A DNA stretch of 64,000 bases from Caenorhabditis remanei (Eukaryota > Nematoda > Chromadorea > Rhabditida > Rhabditidae), in assembly GCF_010183535.1 (NCBI RefSeq), contig NC_071328.1, forward strand, positions 9,176,001-9,240,000, in the 5' to 3' direction. The notes under the pieces were generated by a model. That model saw only the letters and a program-made list of their open reading frames with translations, did not search any database and had not been told where the DNA came from. Shown in pieces: positions 46,001-58,449 of the stretch. How positions within the stretch are numbered: the first letter of the stretch is position 1; each line of letters opens with the position of its first letter. The position numbers were made by a program, and so were the translations under genes.

Positions 46001-49000
46001 GAAATGGTTTTGAATTTATTATCAACACTTACTTCCACCTCCAACCTTTTTGTCGTTTTTCAAATCTACGCAGACGGTGTTGGAATTTACTAAAAAACCT
46101 TCTTGATTGATACTCCATATCTAAAAAACTTAATACATTTCAGTGCAAAAATTGCTTTTTGGGTGAGAGATGTTGTCCCAATACTACCATAAACTATTCC
46201 CGCAACATTCATTTTTTCGCCGTCAACGTTATCTCTTTCTCTTTTTTGTCCCTTTCTCTGCAAAAGACTGAAAACCGGTTTGTGTCCGCGTGTGTTCGCG
46301 AAGCTTTCCCGACGTCTCCTTTCTCGATTTTGAGGAGGGAAACGAAGAGACAACCCCTTTCGAATTCCTGATGAAATACCGATAACTTGTACTTTTTTCT
46401 TCTAGGGGTTTTTTCTTTCACAACGAAAACCTCTGAATGTCTACTTGCCTCTTCTTTTGGAATGGACATTTTTCATCTGTTATGATTCCTGATTGCAACT
46501 AGTTCGCACCTCGAAAAGACTGAAAAGGAATACGGTATCATCGTGAAATCTTTCATATTCGAAACAAACGTCTGCAAAAGATCAACCGTAATCTTATGAA
46601 ACCAGAGTCCACTGGAATGATTTCATGTTCTATTGTTATTGTGTTTCTTTTTAACACTTTAACCCACTCTTCTTCTTCTTATCTCTTCATCCTTACTCCT
46701 CAAGATGCTCAATGAGACATGAGCTCCCACTCAGATCCTTCTCGCTCTCTTCGATTGTCTAGATGTCTCCTCTACTCAACGATCAGCACACGTAGAAAAG
46801 AGCATGTGATTCCTGTCGTTGTTCCTTCCGAATTATTTGACAGATTGATGATGGGACAGATGAGATAAAGATTACCAAAACATTTATCATTCACACTGTC
46901 ATAGAATCGGATTATCTGAAACACTTTGGCTTATGGGAAGAAGATTCACTTGAAAACGTGACTCCCACGTTCTGACCTATAAGCTCTCCGTAATCTTCAT
47001 ATCCTCTTCTTCAGTTATACTGATTAATGCCAAAGAAATGGAATGAATTCTATGATGACGTTAATGATGATGAGGATAAAAGGATAAGCGGATTATCATG
47101 TTCTCATGCTACTTGTTGCTTCCTGATGAGTAGTCATTCAATTCATAGCAGTCAGTTGCAGCAGCTCAGCAAGCAATATCAGATATGCATTCGTCGAAGA
47201 AATACCGTATTCTCCAAGTTTTCATAGAACGCTCGGTGGGTCACACACTCTAGATATTATCGTAAAGAAATAATTGAAGTCTCTAAATATAATTCTCCCC
47301 CGAGATGTGTTCTATGATACAGACAACCCTCTAAAGACTTCACAGTCAGAGGATGTTTCTCTCGATCACAGATCTTTGCACTTTCCGCTTCTCCCTTTCT
47401 TTCTCTCGCTCAGTTTCTGGGTCCAGGTTTCTGAAAGCTCATAGCCCACATCCCAAAAGCCGTTTAGGATCCCTCGTTTTTTTTGCGGTGGCGCCGGCTC
47501 CTCTTGTGTCCCAATGTCACATGAGAAATGTTCTAGACTGAAATGTCTGCGTTTCTTTACTCTCATCCGTTCCTCTTCTCATTTCAGATTCTATGAGATT
47601 CTAGAGATAGAGGAGAGCTGAAAAAAGAGTTGATTGGAATTCCAGAAGAAGACTATGTGTGAGTCATGAGTCACTCACAGAGAGAGCCTCGATTCCATCT
47701 GAAAATGAATGCAATGACTTTGTGGAAGTATTGCATTTCAGATGGCCTCCGACGGTCGTTTTTTTTTGTTTTTCAGTCACTCACGCTCCCCTCATTCATC
47801 ATCACTGAAAACAGAAAAGAGCTAGAAAAAAGAAAGTTCATGTGCTTTTCGAATGGACTCTTTTCTCCACTTTTCCGTTTCCTGGAAGCGTCTGAAATCA
47901 CCACCTACTCTTTTCTTTCTTTTCCTTTCCATTTGCTTCTTTCTTCTTTTCTGAAAAAAATAAACTGGAGTTGAGTAAATGAAGTACGTTGTTTTGACGT
48001 TGTGGACTGAACGCTAGAATCCAGGAAAATAGGTGTTAGATTACCAGGGGACCACTTTTAGAATAGAACCCTAATTCATTTTCATTTTTTATTTCTTCTG
48101 AAAGTTGTGCTCTATTACTGATCCAAGTATTCGGTGTTTGATCAATAATCGTTTTAATTTATGAAACAAGGCATCGGCGGTATTACTAAAACGGCATAGT
48201 TCTCCATGAGAACTCTCTCCACTAACACAGTATTTGACGGCTTACCTGTGTTCTGATAGTCGAAAGATCTTTTCGTTCTCTTTCTTTTGTCTTCAAATTC
48301 ATCATGTCAATCTGGCATAAATCTTTTCGGTCAACTGCAAAATTTTCTTCTTCTTTCTCCCATTTCTTTCGCCAGTAGCATCGTTACTAAAAGAGAAGAA
48401 CGGAGCGAAAATGATCTGATTCTTAACTTTGATTCGTTCGCCCTCCTCCTTCTTTCCAATGGACGGCGAAGACGACGCAATACTTGAAAAGGACGATGAA
48501 AGATGGAAGAAGGATGAGAACTTGTTTTTACTGGTAGCAGTGTCCATCAAATGACACTACTGCAGTAAAGTTCTCTCCTTTTTTCACTAACCATTTTTTC
48601 CTACCTTCACCCTGTTCATCAAGGTCATCTGATGGCTCCTTTGGAATCTAAAAGATTGTGAAGACTCTAGAAGTTATAGACAAGAAAATGCAATCCAAAG
48701 AAGTTTTACAAAAATAATCTGAAGATTTGAAACTTTTGAGCCGATCTTTCCGCTCATACACACACATTCATACCCCATAAAGATAATCCTTTTCTCCACA
48801 TTGATCTCTAAAACACTGATGCCTTACAACTCGGAGATCCTCTACGAGAGATCACTGAGCATCTCCTCTTGCTCCAGAACAACTTGGTCGAAGACATGGT
48901 CACCGGAATCAGATGATCTGCCTCATATATTCCACTATGGAATGAGAAGACAAACTTCTTATGAGGCGGGAGACTAATCACAGTAAGTGAATTCAATGTC

Positions 49001-52000
49001 AGCAGAAAGAAGTAACGTTTCTCCATCTTCTTTTCCATTTCCTCTCTTAGATGCTCTTCCTCAAGTTAACGAGACGGCGCGTAGAAAAATGATGAAGACG
49101 CCTTCTTCGTGCCCCAGTAATCTGGGAAAGTGAGGGCGTTTGGAAAAGAGCCAAATGAAGAGAAAAGTAGCAAAAAGGAAGGAAAGAAGATTGTAATTAG
49201 TTATGAGGCTACTAGTCTTTTGCACAAAAAGCACGAAAGATTTAAAGCTTCCTAATTCCATCTTTTCACGTTATTTCTCATATAATGCACTTTTTAGTAG
49301 TATATTTCATCTAGTATCACCGAATAAATTCTACGAATATCAAGCTTGTTTTTCTCCGTTGGTGGTGATTTTTCGTTTGATTTTCACCTGTGTTTTTATG
49401 TTTTTCAAGTCTTCCCCCACCTCCGCCGCCGTCATTTCAGATATGAAATACTGAGAAATAAGCCTGAAAATCAGCATTTCACCTGGAATTGGACCAATAG
49501 AAATCTATTCGAATGTTATGAGATGCGTCTAATAAAAATGTAAATTTTCAAACAGAAATGTTTTGAAATTGAAAAATTTTCGGTATTTTCGAATGAGAAC
49601 ATTTCGGATGAGAAATTGACGTTCCCCCCCCCCCCCAAATAAATTATTAGAACTCATGAAAACAATTCTAAAAAGATGGAAAATCGGAAGAAATTGTCCT
49701 TTTTGTCTTCTTCAATTCACATCCATATTTTCATCTCCTTCATCTTCATCTCTTCGCCGTCGCCTTCCTTCATCGTCTCCGACGCCGGGCGCCCCGTATC
49801 TCGTGTGCCTCTCCTTTTTTTCCCATTTTTTCCAACCATTCATTCTCTCACTCTGCGTTTATTAACTTGTTTCACTCTTTTCGTTCCCCTATTCCATGCT
49901 GCCGCTCCTCAGTCTTCGTCGTCGTTTTCGTCCGTGTTGCATTTGCCACGCCAATGGCCTAACGGCCGCCTGGCGCCACCGACTCCTCTTTTTTCTTGTG
50001 TCAGTCAGTCGAACACTTCTTTTTTTTCTCCTCCTATTACTTCCCTACTTTTCTTTTTTCTTCTTCAGACCATTTTACCGCACAATTTGTGTGACCCTGG
50101 CGCGGCGCCGCAGTTTGTCCCTCTTTGTGCGAAGATTCGGAATTTCTGTTCAAGGAATGCAAATTGGCATTTTCGAAGTTTGATCTACGTTCTAGTCATG
50201 GAATTCTAAATTCCCATGCCGTGCGCTTCTGATATTTCTAATGCCATTTACACTGAAAAAATTAGATTTTCAGTTCAATCTCATTAGAGTAAATCCAATT
50301 TTCTCTCCAAAGCTTATCCTTTTAATCTTCATTTCCTGCTGAAATGTTAATACAGAGAAAAAAGTTTCAATTCTCTTCTTTTTGCAGTAAATCCTTTTAA
50401 TCTTCAATGAATCACATTGATTTGATAGTTCTTTAAGATCTTGATTTCTTAAAGTTAAAAGGGAGTATCTGAAAATTCGTTTTGTATTTTAGGATAAGTT
50501 TTAAAGATTGAAACGCAAAATTGAAACAAAACATTCACACACAATTCTACCTTTCAAATTGAGAATGTTAAAGACCAGTTCTTTTTTCTCGATTTTTTCT
50601 TTTCCATCTCTGCGTCTCGTTATTTTCGTTTTTCCCCATACCATATTCTACGGTAGTCCTCTTATTTTATTCATTCCTACATTAGCCTTATTTTTGACTC
50701 TTCTTCTCTAAAACGGTTCATAATAATATATTATTTACCTGTCATTCTGAGTACATGGGTGTACTTTTTTCTGAGTTCTGGACTGTAAGTCAAACACCAA
50801 TCACCATCAGTCACCGTTTATACTCTTTTTCTGTGTCTGTGACTATAATTCAAACTGAAAATGACCGGCTCGAACTGTGTCCTCTTCACTCTTACTTCTT
50901 ATTTCATTTTTCATTTTCTCTTCTTTCTTTTCCAGTCTTTTCCTTTTCCACAGTCGCTCCGCTTATCACATTCTTATCAAAAATGATCGGTCTATCGACG
51001 CCAATGCTTCAGTTGCCCCTCTTCTCCTTAATGATCATTCTCTCCCTTTCTCCTCCCTCTGATTTTCGTTTTTTCGATGACAGTTTTTCTTCTTTATCTG
51101 CTACTCTTCTCTTTCTCTATTACCCAAAGAAAAGATGGCCTAATCGGTCACAATCAAAAGTGCAATATCACGCGAATGTCATTCGATTCGATTTCTCTCT
51201 CTTCGTTGCCTAGGTTTTTTCGTTGTCATTTTGGAAGATTTCTCTTAATTCGGTTTCCGAACCAGACAAATGTGTAACCTTTTTGATCTCAAGAAAATTA
51301 AAATTTTAGTCACCACTGTTTTAAAATTTCCGACCAGTTTCAAACATATTCTGAAGAACTGTGAGGTGCTTTACAGTAGTTCAGGAATTTCTAAAATCTC
51401 GAAATCTAACATTTTGATCTCTTCTGAAGTTCCCATAGAGTTCAATCAAGACGATCTTTGTAGTTCTTAACGTTCAAATTCATAAATTTGTGCCCTTCAA
51501 TTTTTGCAAAACTATTCCCTTCTTTCCATTCTACTCTTGATTTTCACTCACTTCTCTACGTTCTTATCGTTATTGCACAACCGTCTCCAAATAAAATGAA
51601 AATATCTTATCAGTACCTTTTTGAAGAGTGGTAAAATTTGGAAGAATCACTTCTTATTCACTTAAGAAGATATCATAAAAGATTCATCAAACGATCGTGC
51701 AGTTTTTCGAGTTCTCATCGCCTTTCGTAACCTTCGTTTTGAAGAAAGTACGCAGCTATTTTTTATTCGGTCAGAAGAACTTTCTTTCTCTCTTTCGACT
51801 ACACTAGACAATTCCGTGTCCTTCGATTTCTTTTTCTTTTGTATCTATCATCTGATTGGGCGAAAGGAAAAGAAAAAAGTACGAGGGGTTACCTGATGGA
51901 TTGATCTAATTTCTAACCTTGTCCGAAACAATGGAGTTTTTCTTCTAATTAAACATATTTTGATTACATGTAGTAGGTTCTTCAAAAATGAGCAGTCAGA

Positions 52001-55000
52001 AACTGTAAGTCTTCATTCGAATTTGATATATCCGACATGTGTGACACTAAAATCCAACACCCTCCCTTTTTCTACTGGTTTTTGTTGTTGTTGTGCATAA
52101 CACTCTTCACAAAAACGAACGTTCCTCCCTTTTTCGCTTCTTTGGGCACTTCCAGTCTCCGCCCCTTTCTCCTTTAGATCTGTTCGAAGAGCTATATGGG
52201 AAAAAAAGCTAACGGGGAGCAATGGCAAGTAAACATTGGAGGTCTAGAGGTCTCGGGAGAGAGACACGCTTCTCCTCCCTCTTTCAGTCTGACGAAGAAG
52301 ACGACGACATCGCAAAAAAGAAAAAGAAAAGAAGAAGAAGGAACGTTGTCTGTCTACCCCATTGCTGACTGCCTTTGACTGAGCAATTTTCTGTCGTCTA
52401 GCTTTCTGTAACTCTCGATTCCCAGTTCTCCATCTTCTGTGTTCGTTTTCAGCCCCAGCTCTTTCAGCCAGCATTCACACAGCCATACAAGTTCCCCCTC
52501 TTCTTTTTTTCCGTTCCGTCGTTCCTCTTTTTTCAGTAACATGCTACTATGTTTTTGCCGTTCTCTGCCATCGTCATGTGTATGTGCATTCGCCCCCCGT
52601 CGTTTTTTTCGAATTCCTCTCCAGATACTACAGTATTTTTTTCCTCTTCTCACTGACTTGAAATGGAGAGTTGAAACTGGAAAGCATACGAGCACAACAC
52701 GAATACAAAGAATACATTGAGTCGTTCTGACTATGATTCCTTGTTTTTTTGTATATGTGTTTTTGTTGCAACTGTTCAGATGGATTTCCGATTTTCGTGA
52801 TTTCATATTCATGTATGATATCGTCATGATCAACATCGAATTTCGGATTCCATTGGTCTGAAATTATCCTGGTGAAGCTCAAAGTCTTTGATAATCCTAC
52901 GAATCGAAGAAATTATAAATCTTTGCTAACGTATTTCGTTTTGCAGGCGAAATGACCAGGATTCAGGATCAGGTGATCAAAAAAGAATTCGATTAGGTTA
53001 TTGGGAATTGATTCAACTCTCTCATTTCCAGTCGAGTTAGTCATAGCGAGTTTTCTGGGCTTACGATTTGAAATTACTTTCGAAAACATCATGCATCAAA
53101 AGTGTTCCTTTTGCATCACTTGTTTCTCCGTACTTATCAAATTAACAAGTTTCAACAAGAAGCAGTTGCTCATGCTGAAATATTCATATAGATCTTCACT
53201 GTCATACATTTCGACATCAGGTCTCCGCTCTCTCTATCTCATTTTAAACTTCGAAAGGTTCAATTCGAACCTGATAACCTCGATAAAAGAATCTGTTTAA
53301 ATTTAGAAGTACTTTTTCAGTACTTTAATATACTCTAAATCATAATAATTAGGTGCACACACTCTATTCAAATATACTCTTTCTTCCACCTAATTATAGA
53401 CTTGCAGAAAGGAGAGGGAATGAATTTTATACGAAACGCGCATACTTCTTTTTTCTTGACATATTTAGAAGTGAGAAGTGCTCAGTGTGCTCCAAACTTG
53501 ATGACGTGGCAAAAGCACAGAACTATTTTCTGTCAAAATGCCATCTCTCGTTTTCCCATATTATCGGGTCATTCCTTGGTTGCTGGTCGCCGCTCTTCTT
53601 GCCCTCGACCAGTCATGTGCTTCTTCTCTTCCTTTACTTTTTCATCATCTTCCCCAGTCTACTTGGACGATTTGGTCACCGCCGCAGTCATCGGCGCCGA
53701 TAAAAAATTGCCGATTTCCTCGATAGAAACTTCAAAGTTTTGGTGTCTCCACTTTTGATATCGGTATTCTATCGTTAAGAGAGAATTCTCGAATCTCATC
53801 AATTTTCCTGATCGACAGGATCCATGTGAACGTTTGCGAAAAACGTGAAGAAAACGAGGGAACAAGTTGAAAATTGTTACACACCGATTGTCTTCTTTTC
53901 TTCATATCACTATTTCTCAATTTTTCTTTTCTTCTCCTGTCGATCTCAAAAACCATTTATCTCAAGCATCAGCGTCTCTCTATGATCACCTCATACCAGA
54001 AGACTGGGATCTTCTCACTTCAATTATAAAGAAAAAAACTGTCTAATTTTGATAGATTAGTCTAGGTGGTTCTGACTGGATCCGAAAGGTTCGCTACAGT
54101 ATGCCTCAAATGCTTTGCTTGTTCTCAATGAAAAATACACAGTTCACACTTGCCGGCTTACTGTAATATGATCTTGTGATATTTTTCTGTATTGCTTATA
54201 TTTAATCTGTGATATCTAGCACATTTTGCTATAATCCGTTTATATGAAACATTCTTCTTCCTCCAAATTATCTTCTGATTTTTGTTTGAATCTTCTTCTG
54301 ACTAACCTTTCTGACTTTCACGAGATAATAATCCTCTGAAAAGAGATTTCTGATTGGCTTCAAATCTCGAGAAAGCACAAACTTCTCTGTTTTCCCCCTA
54401 ATGATCATAACTTTTAGATGCGTATACTTCATCAAAAGGAAGATAGATGCATTATTTGTAGTAGTAGAAACCAAAATCATTCCATAGATCCAAAATGCTA
54501 CCATCTTCGATTCTTTTACTTTTTTAATCCGCTCATTTCTCTTGTAGAGTACACCTGCCGTACTCTCTTACTCTCTCCCTCCCTCTCAACATTCAGAAGA
54601 CGTCGGATGACTAATCACTCCTCTTTAGAAGCTCTCTTCTCGTTTCCGGCATATCCCGGATCCTACTTCTCCAAGAATTATGATAGGATATAGCGATTTG
54701 ATTCCTCATAGTTTTACATACATTTTAGTTTCATATCCAATATGAATCAGTCGGAAATTTTCAGACCAAAAATTTCATTTGATGTATAACGTGTGAACTA
54801 GACGGGAAACTTTCGTATTTCAGCTTCAATAAGTTCAAACTGATGAGATCGTTCAATTTAGAGATCCGAATTTCGATTGAAGTCTACCGATTTCTCTTTC
54901 CGAATGCCTAAGAATTCACTCTGAAATCACCTTGAAAAGGTCAATTAAATTTTCTCAAACGAATAAATTTGTCTTCAAATTCGTCCTTTCTCATTCTGCG

Positions 55001-58000
55001 TCTCTTCTCAGTTTCTTTGTCTCTCGATAGACCTCCACGCCACACACTAATGGTGAAAAATTAGGAAGCGAAAAGACATTGCGCTGTGAAAAAACCTCCA
55101 CCGTCAGAGATATGTCTAGTGTTTTTTGAAGAAAAAAGAAGAGAAGACCGTATCTCGATTCCCATTTTTCTGTTTCTTTGTCCATCTGCACCCTCTCGTT
55201 ACGATCTCTATCTAGAAGGATTCCGATTCGTTGGGGTTTTTTCGTATCGGGTAGATTTAGTTCTGACTTTTTTTCACACTCAGTTGCTAGATGAAAGATA
55301 TCGTACTCCCCCGGTAACCTTTCTGTCATAAATCTAGACCTCATTTATCACTTCTTTTTCTCTTTCTCTACTACATTCTTCTTTGATTCTTAACCACTAA
55401 CACCAACCATTATCTCTTCCTCAGCTAGCTCTTTCTCAACCTCCCATCATCACCTCAGATTTCCCCCTTCTTCATCATCATCATCTTATCATCTTATCAC
55501 CATCACTTCTCCATTTTTTTTCCATTCCCTCATTCAGTTTCTTCTCCCACCAAATTGTTCTTTTTTCCTCCGCCACCACCGGTTGCCGCATGTGTTGCAA
55601 AATGCCCCATTCTCTTTCCACGACAAATGGCTTTTCCTCCTAGGTTCTACTTCTGGGCGCCTTGTCTTGAGAGCGTTTTTTCGTTATCTTCTTCTTCTTC
55701 TTTTTTTCTCGAGACGCCTGGCTTCCGTCACTTGCTTCATGGGAAACGAGCTCTTCCCGAAGAGAGAAAGCTCATGATCTCTTTCTTCTTTATTTCCAAT
55801 TAATTTTGAGTTTTCTAGATATCTCTATCTCTCAAATTCAAGAGATAGCTCAGTTAAGGAAAATCTGCAAACGAATGATGTCGATATCTTTCCCTGATGA
55901 CGTTAATTCTTAATCCTGATAAAAAGCTTCAGAGTTTCTTCTTCCCTCCCACTAATCTCTATAGTTCATCGTAGGAGCATTCGGATCAAAACTATTCTGT
56001 CTGCAGCCATTTCTAGACATTCTGATTCCAAATGAATCTTGACATCTTCTCAAATTCTTGTTCCTTATTTTGAAAAAGTCTTATTCGTTCTTTATATTAT
56101 CTCTGCATCGTTGCTCATTTCGTTCCCATACTCATTTCATTTAAATTTCCAGATTTCATTGACTGATATTTCAAACCAAAGGAAATCAAGACCTCCAACA
56201 CAACGCATTCACTACCCACTTCAACTGTTCCCTTCTTTTCTTTAATCTCTATTATTTTCCCCGGTATTTTCCCATAAAACAGTTCAAGCTGTTGCCTTTA
56301 CTTTCATCCCCTCCTCTCACTCCTTCCTTCTCTGCATCTTCAACTACTGTAGCTCCAGAACATCATTTACCTCCTGCCTACACCCAAAATCATCTGCCAT
56401 TGCATTTTCAATTCCCGTTGTCAATTCTTCAACAACAACAACAGTTTTCAACTTCGTTTACTCCTGATTCTTCCTCATCATCGTCATCCTCTTCAACTAC
56501 TTCATCTTTAGCTGAAATTCCGGACGTTATTATGATGGACATGTTAGGTGATCAGGGTGGTGAAACATCAGCGGCATCTACATCAACGTCTTCTGTCTCT
56601 CGATTCGGTGCTGACGCTTTCATGTCAACTCCAGATGATGTGATGATGAATGACGATCTGGAACCGATTCCTCGCGAGCGATGTAACACGTGGCCGATGC
56701 GAAGGCCTGTATTGGACCACCCTGTGAATACGAATTCTCTTATTCACGAACAGATTCCAGAAGAAGATCCTGAGTATGTTCCTCTAGGGTTACTGTAGTC
56801 TAGTCACATAAATTTTTTTAAAGTCTCTGAAGTTCACACCTTCTGGTATTTCCCTGTAATATCCAGTTTCTTTTCATGCTTTCTGAGAACTCACGTGATT
56901 TTTTCTTTTTTTTTTTCTGTCTGGAGAGTCAATGGAGCGGAACATGCACTTTGACACACGCTCCCAGAACATTCTGTTCCCCTTTTGTTCTCTATTTTCT
57001 CTAAGTCTCTTATCTCACTGAAAAAGAAAAATAGATTAACGAAATAGAGAAAAAAGGATTCCAATTCGTTTTTCTCACGCCTAATCCGTTCTTTGAGAAC
57101 GACTGAAAATATCTGAAAAAGAATTAGGGAATTTGAAATGAAATTCAAAACAACCAAAGTATTCAAAACGAGAAAATAATATAAAAAAGAGTTTGTAGTA
57201 GATTATGGTGTCATTATAAGATCATACCTGAAAACCACCAGAAAATAAAACTCAGTTAATGGAAAAAAGGCTCGAGAATATTCCTCCTAATCACCTACTT
57301 ATTTTCAGCCTGTTCGGTAGCAGTGAGCAATGCGGACGACTCGGAGGATCGTCCACGAACGGATCAACTGCCATGTTGCACACTCCAGATGGAAACAATT
57401 CAACGTCCTTCCCTTCCGAGTTCGTTTTTATAAATTCACACAACTGAAACACACTCTTACAGTGCTAAACACCTCACAATTTTCCCTCTATAGCGTATTG
57501 TAGTAACTTTCTCATTCGAAATTTATCAACCTTTTGCTATACCAGTTATCACTATTCATCATTTCGGTACCAGTTCGTTTCATTCGTATAGACGGAACGT
57601 TCAAATGCTTTCGCAACACTATTCTGTGCTCCAACTGATAACTGACTCTTCAGGTGGAGTAAAGAAATGATTTTCTTTTTTTGAAAAAGCGAAGCTTTCT
57701 TATCACTTGATAACTAGTAAAGTTGACAGTCGGAACCAGAGTGACATCCTTGTTTTTATTTTTTCCCTGTTAAAATGAACTCTAGAATATTTATTCCTAT
57801 GATGGATTATCATTATTCGATCACACGGTATGATAAATCGAGGATAACTCGAAAACTAACTTTTTCTAACTTCTACGAAAGTTTCAGAATGTCCGAATCG
57901 CCAGACGATGCAGCCAATTCGAAAAAGACGACGACTAGAAGGAACGCGTGGGGAAACATGTCATATGCTGAACTGATCACCACAGCTATCATGGCCAGTC

Positions 58001-58449
58001 CAGAGAAACGGTTAACATTGGCCCAAGGTTTGTGTTTTTGGGTTACTGTGAACGTTTTCTAATGCAATAATGTTGTAGTTTATAATTGATCAGTTGAGTT
58101 AATTTCAAATTCCAAATGTGAAAATTGCGAACATAAAAGTTAGGAACAAGATGGCACCGTTTGTGTAATTCTCTCTGCCTCTGTTCAGTCTTCACTCTTT
58201 TCTTTTGCATTTTTTTCTTGCTGACCCGGCAACTGATAGTTTGATACCTTTCGATACCGCCTGATACGTTTTGGCAACAATTGGAAAGGTGAAAAGAACA
58301 GAAAACGAATGTTTCTGATGAGAGGGAGTAGATCAATAGATGCCTGGAATCACCTGAAATTCTTCTCATTTTCAGTTTACGAATGGATGGTTCAGAACGT
58401 GCCGTACTTCAGAGACAAAGGAGATTCCAACAGTTCCGCTGGATGGAAG
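43084..58449 (+). CDS. daf-16: FOXO transcription factor DAF-16, distal-start isoform, 5' part
   Basis: Exons 43084-43095 (tentative start), 43170-43253, 43456-43546, 43653-43803, 57309-57419, 57882-58027 and 58376-58449 join in phase; the rest lies right of the window. The distal exons encode [19 protein letters not shown], then LDSPLPS, then [14 protein letters not shown] and [10 protein letters not shown], all close to the C. elegans DAF-16 b/f N-terminus as I recall it. Shared exons follow: [25 protein letters not shown], and the forkhead start [14 protein letters not shown] through [12 protein letters not shown]. The recognition helix is beyond the edge. DAF-16 is the main effector of insulin/IGF-1 signalling, controlling dauer, lifespan and stress genes. 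The 57882 start uses the acceptor ACGAAAG; the later TTTCAG would lose conserved Phe-Arg. Confidence 0.93.
43804..56162. other. daf-16: Long first intron of distal daf-16 transcripts / proximal promoter
   Basis: About 13.5 kb separates the distal exons (ending 43803) from the shared exon at 57309; this part has no supported coding exon. Pyrimidine-rich blocks are common on the plus strand (for example 49700-50060, 50560-51120, 52440-52600), and a C14-type tract lies at 49624-49637. By analogy with C. elegans it should contain the promoter of the proximal (a-type) isoform. Confidence 0.5.
56532..56773 (+). CDS. daf-16: DAF-16 proximal (a-type) first coding exon with AKT site
   Basis: Starting at MMDMLGDQG the exon encodes [20 protein letters not shown] and [20 protein letters not shown], then PMRRP and [10 protein letters not shown]. 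These match C. elegans DAF-16a closely. RERCNTW is the N-terminal AKT site (RxRxxT) through which insulin signalling excludes the protein from the nucleus. The GA|GTATGT donor (phase 2) joins the shared exon at 57309, giving EEDPD-LFG. The frame is open upstream to 56163 and contains a CAACAACAACAACAG Gln tract and Ser runs without an ATG. Part of that is probably coding and fed by an upstream exon not located here, so the true start is unresolved. Confidence 0.88.

Noticed and set aside
49676..50209. 177-codon frame in the daf-16 intron
   Set aside because: Low-complexity Ser/Phe/Leu from a pyrimidine-rich tract, no domain, no matching splice sites; similar frames occur throughout this intron.
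50755..51213. 152-codon frame in the daf-16 intron
   Set aside because: Same pyrimidine-tract composition (Phe, Ser, Leu) and no motif.
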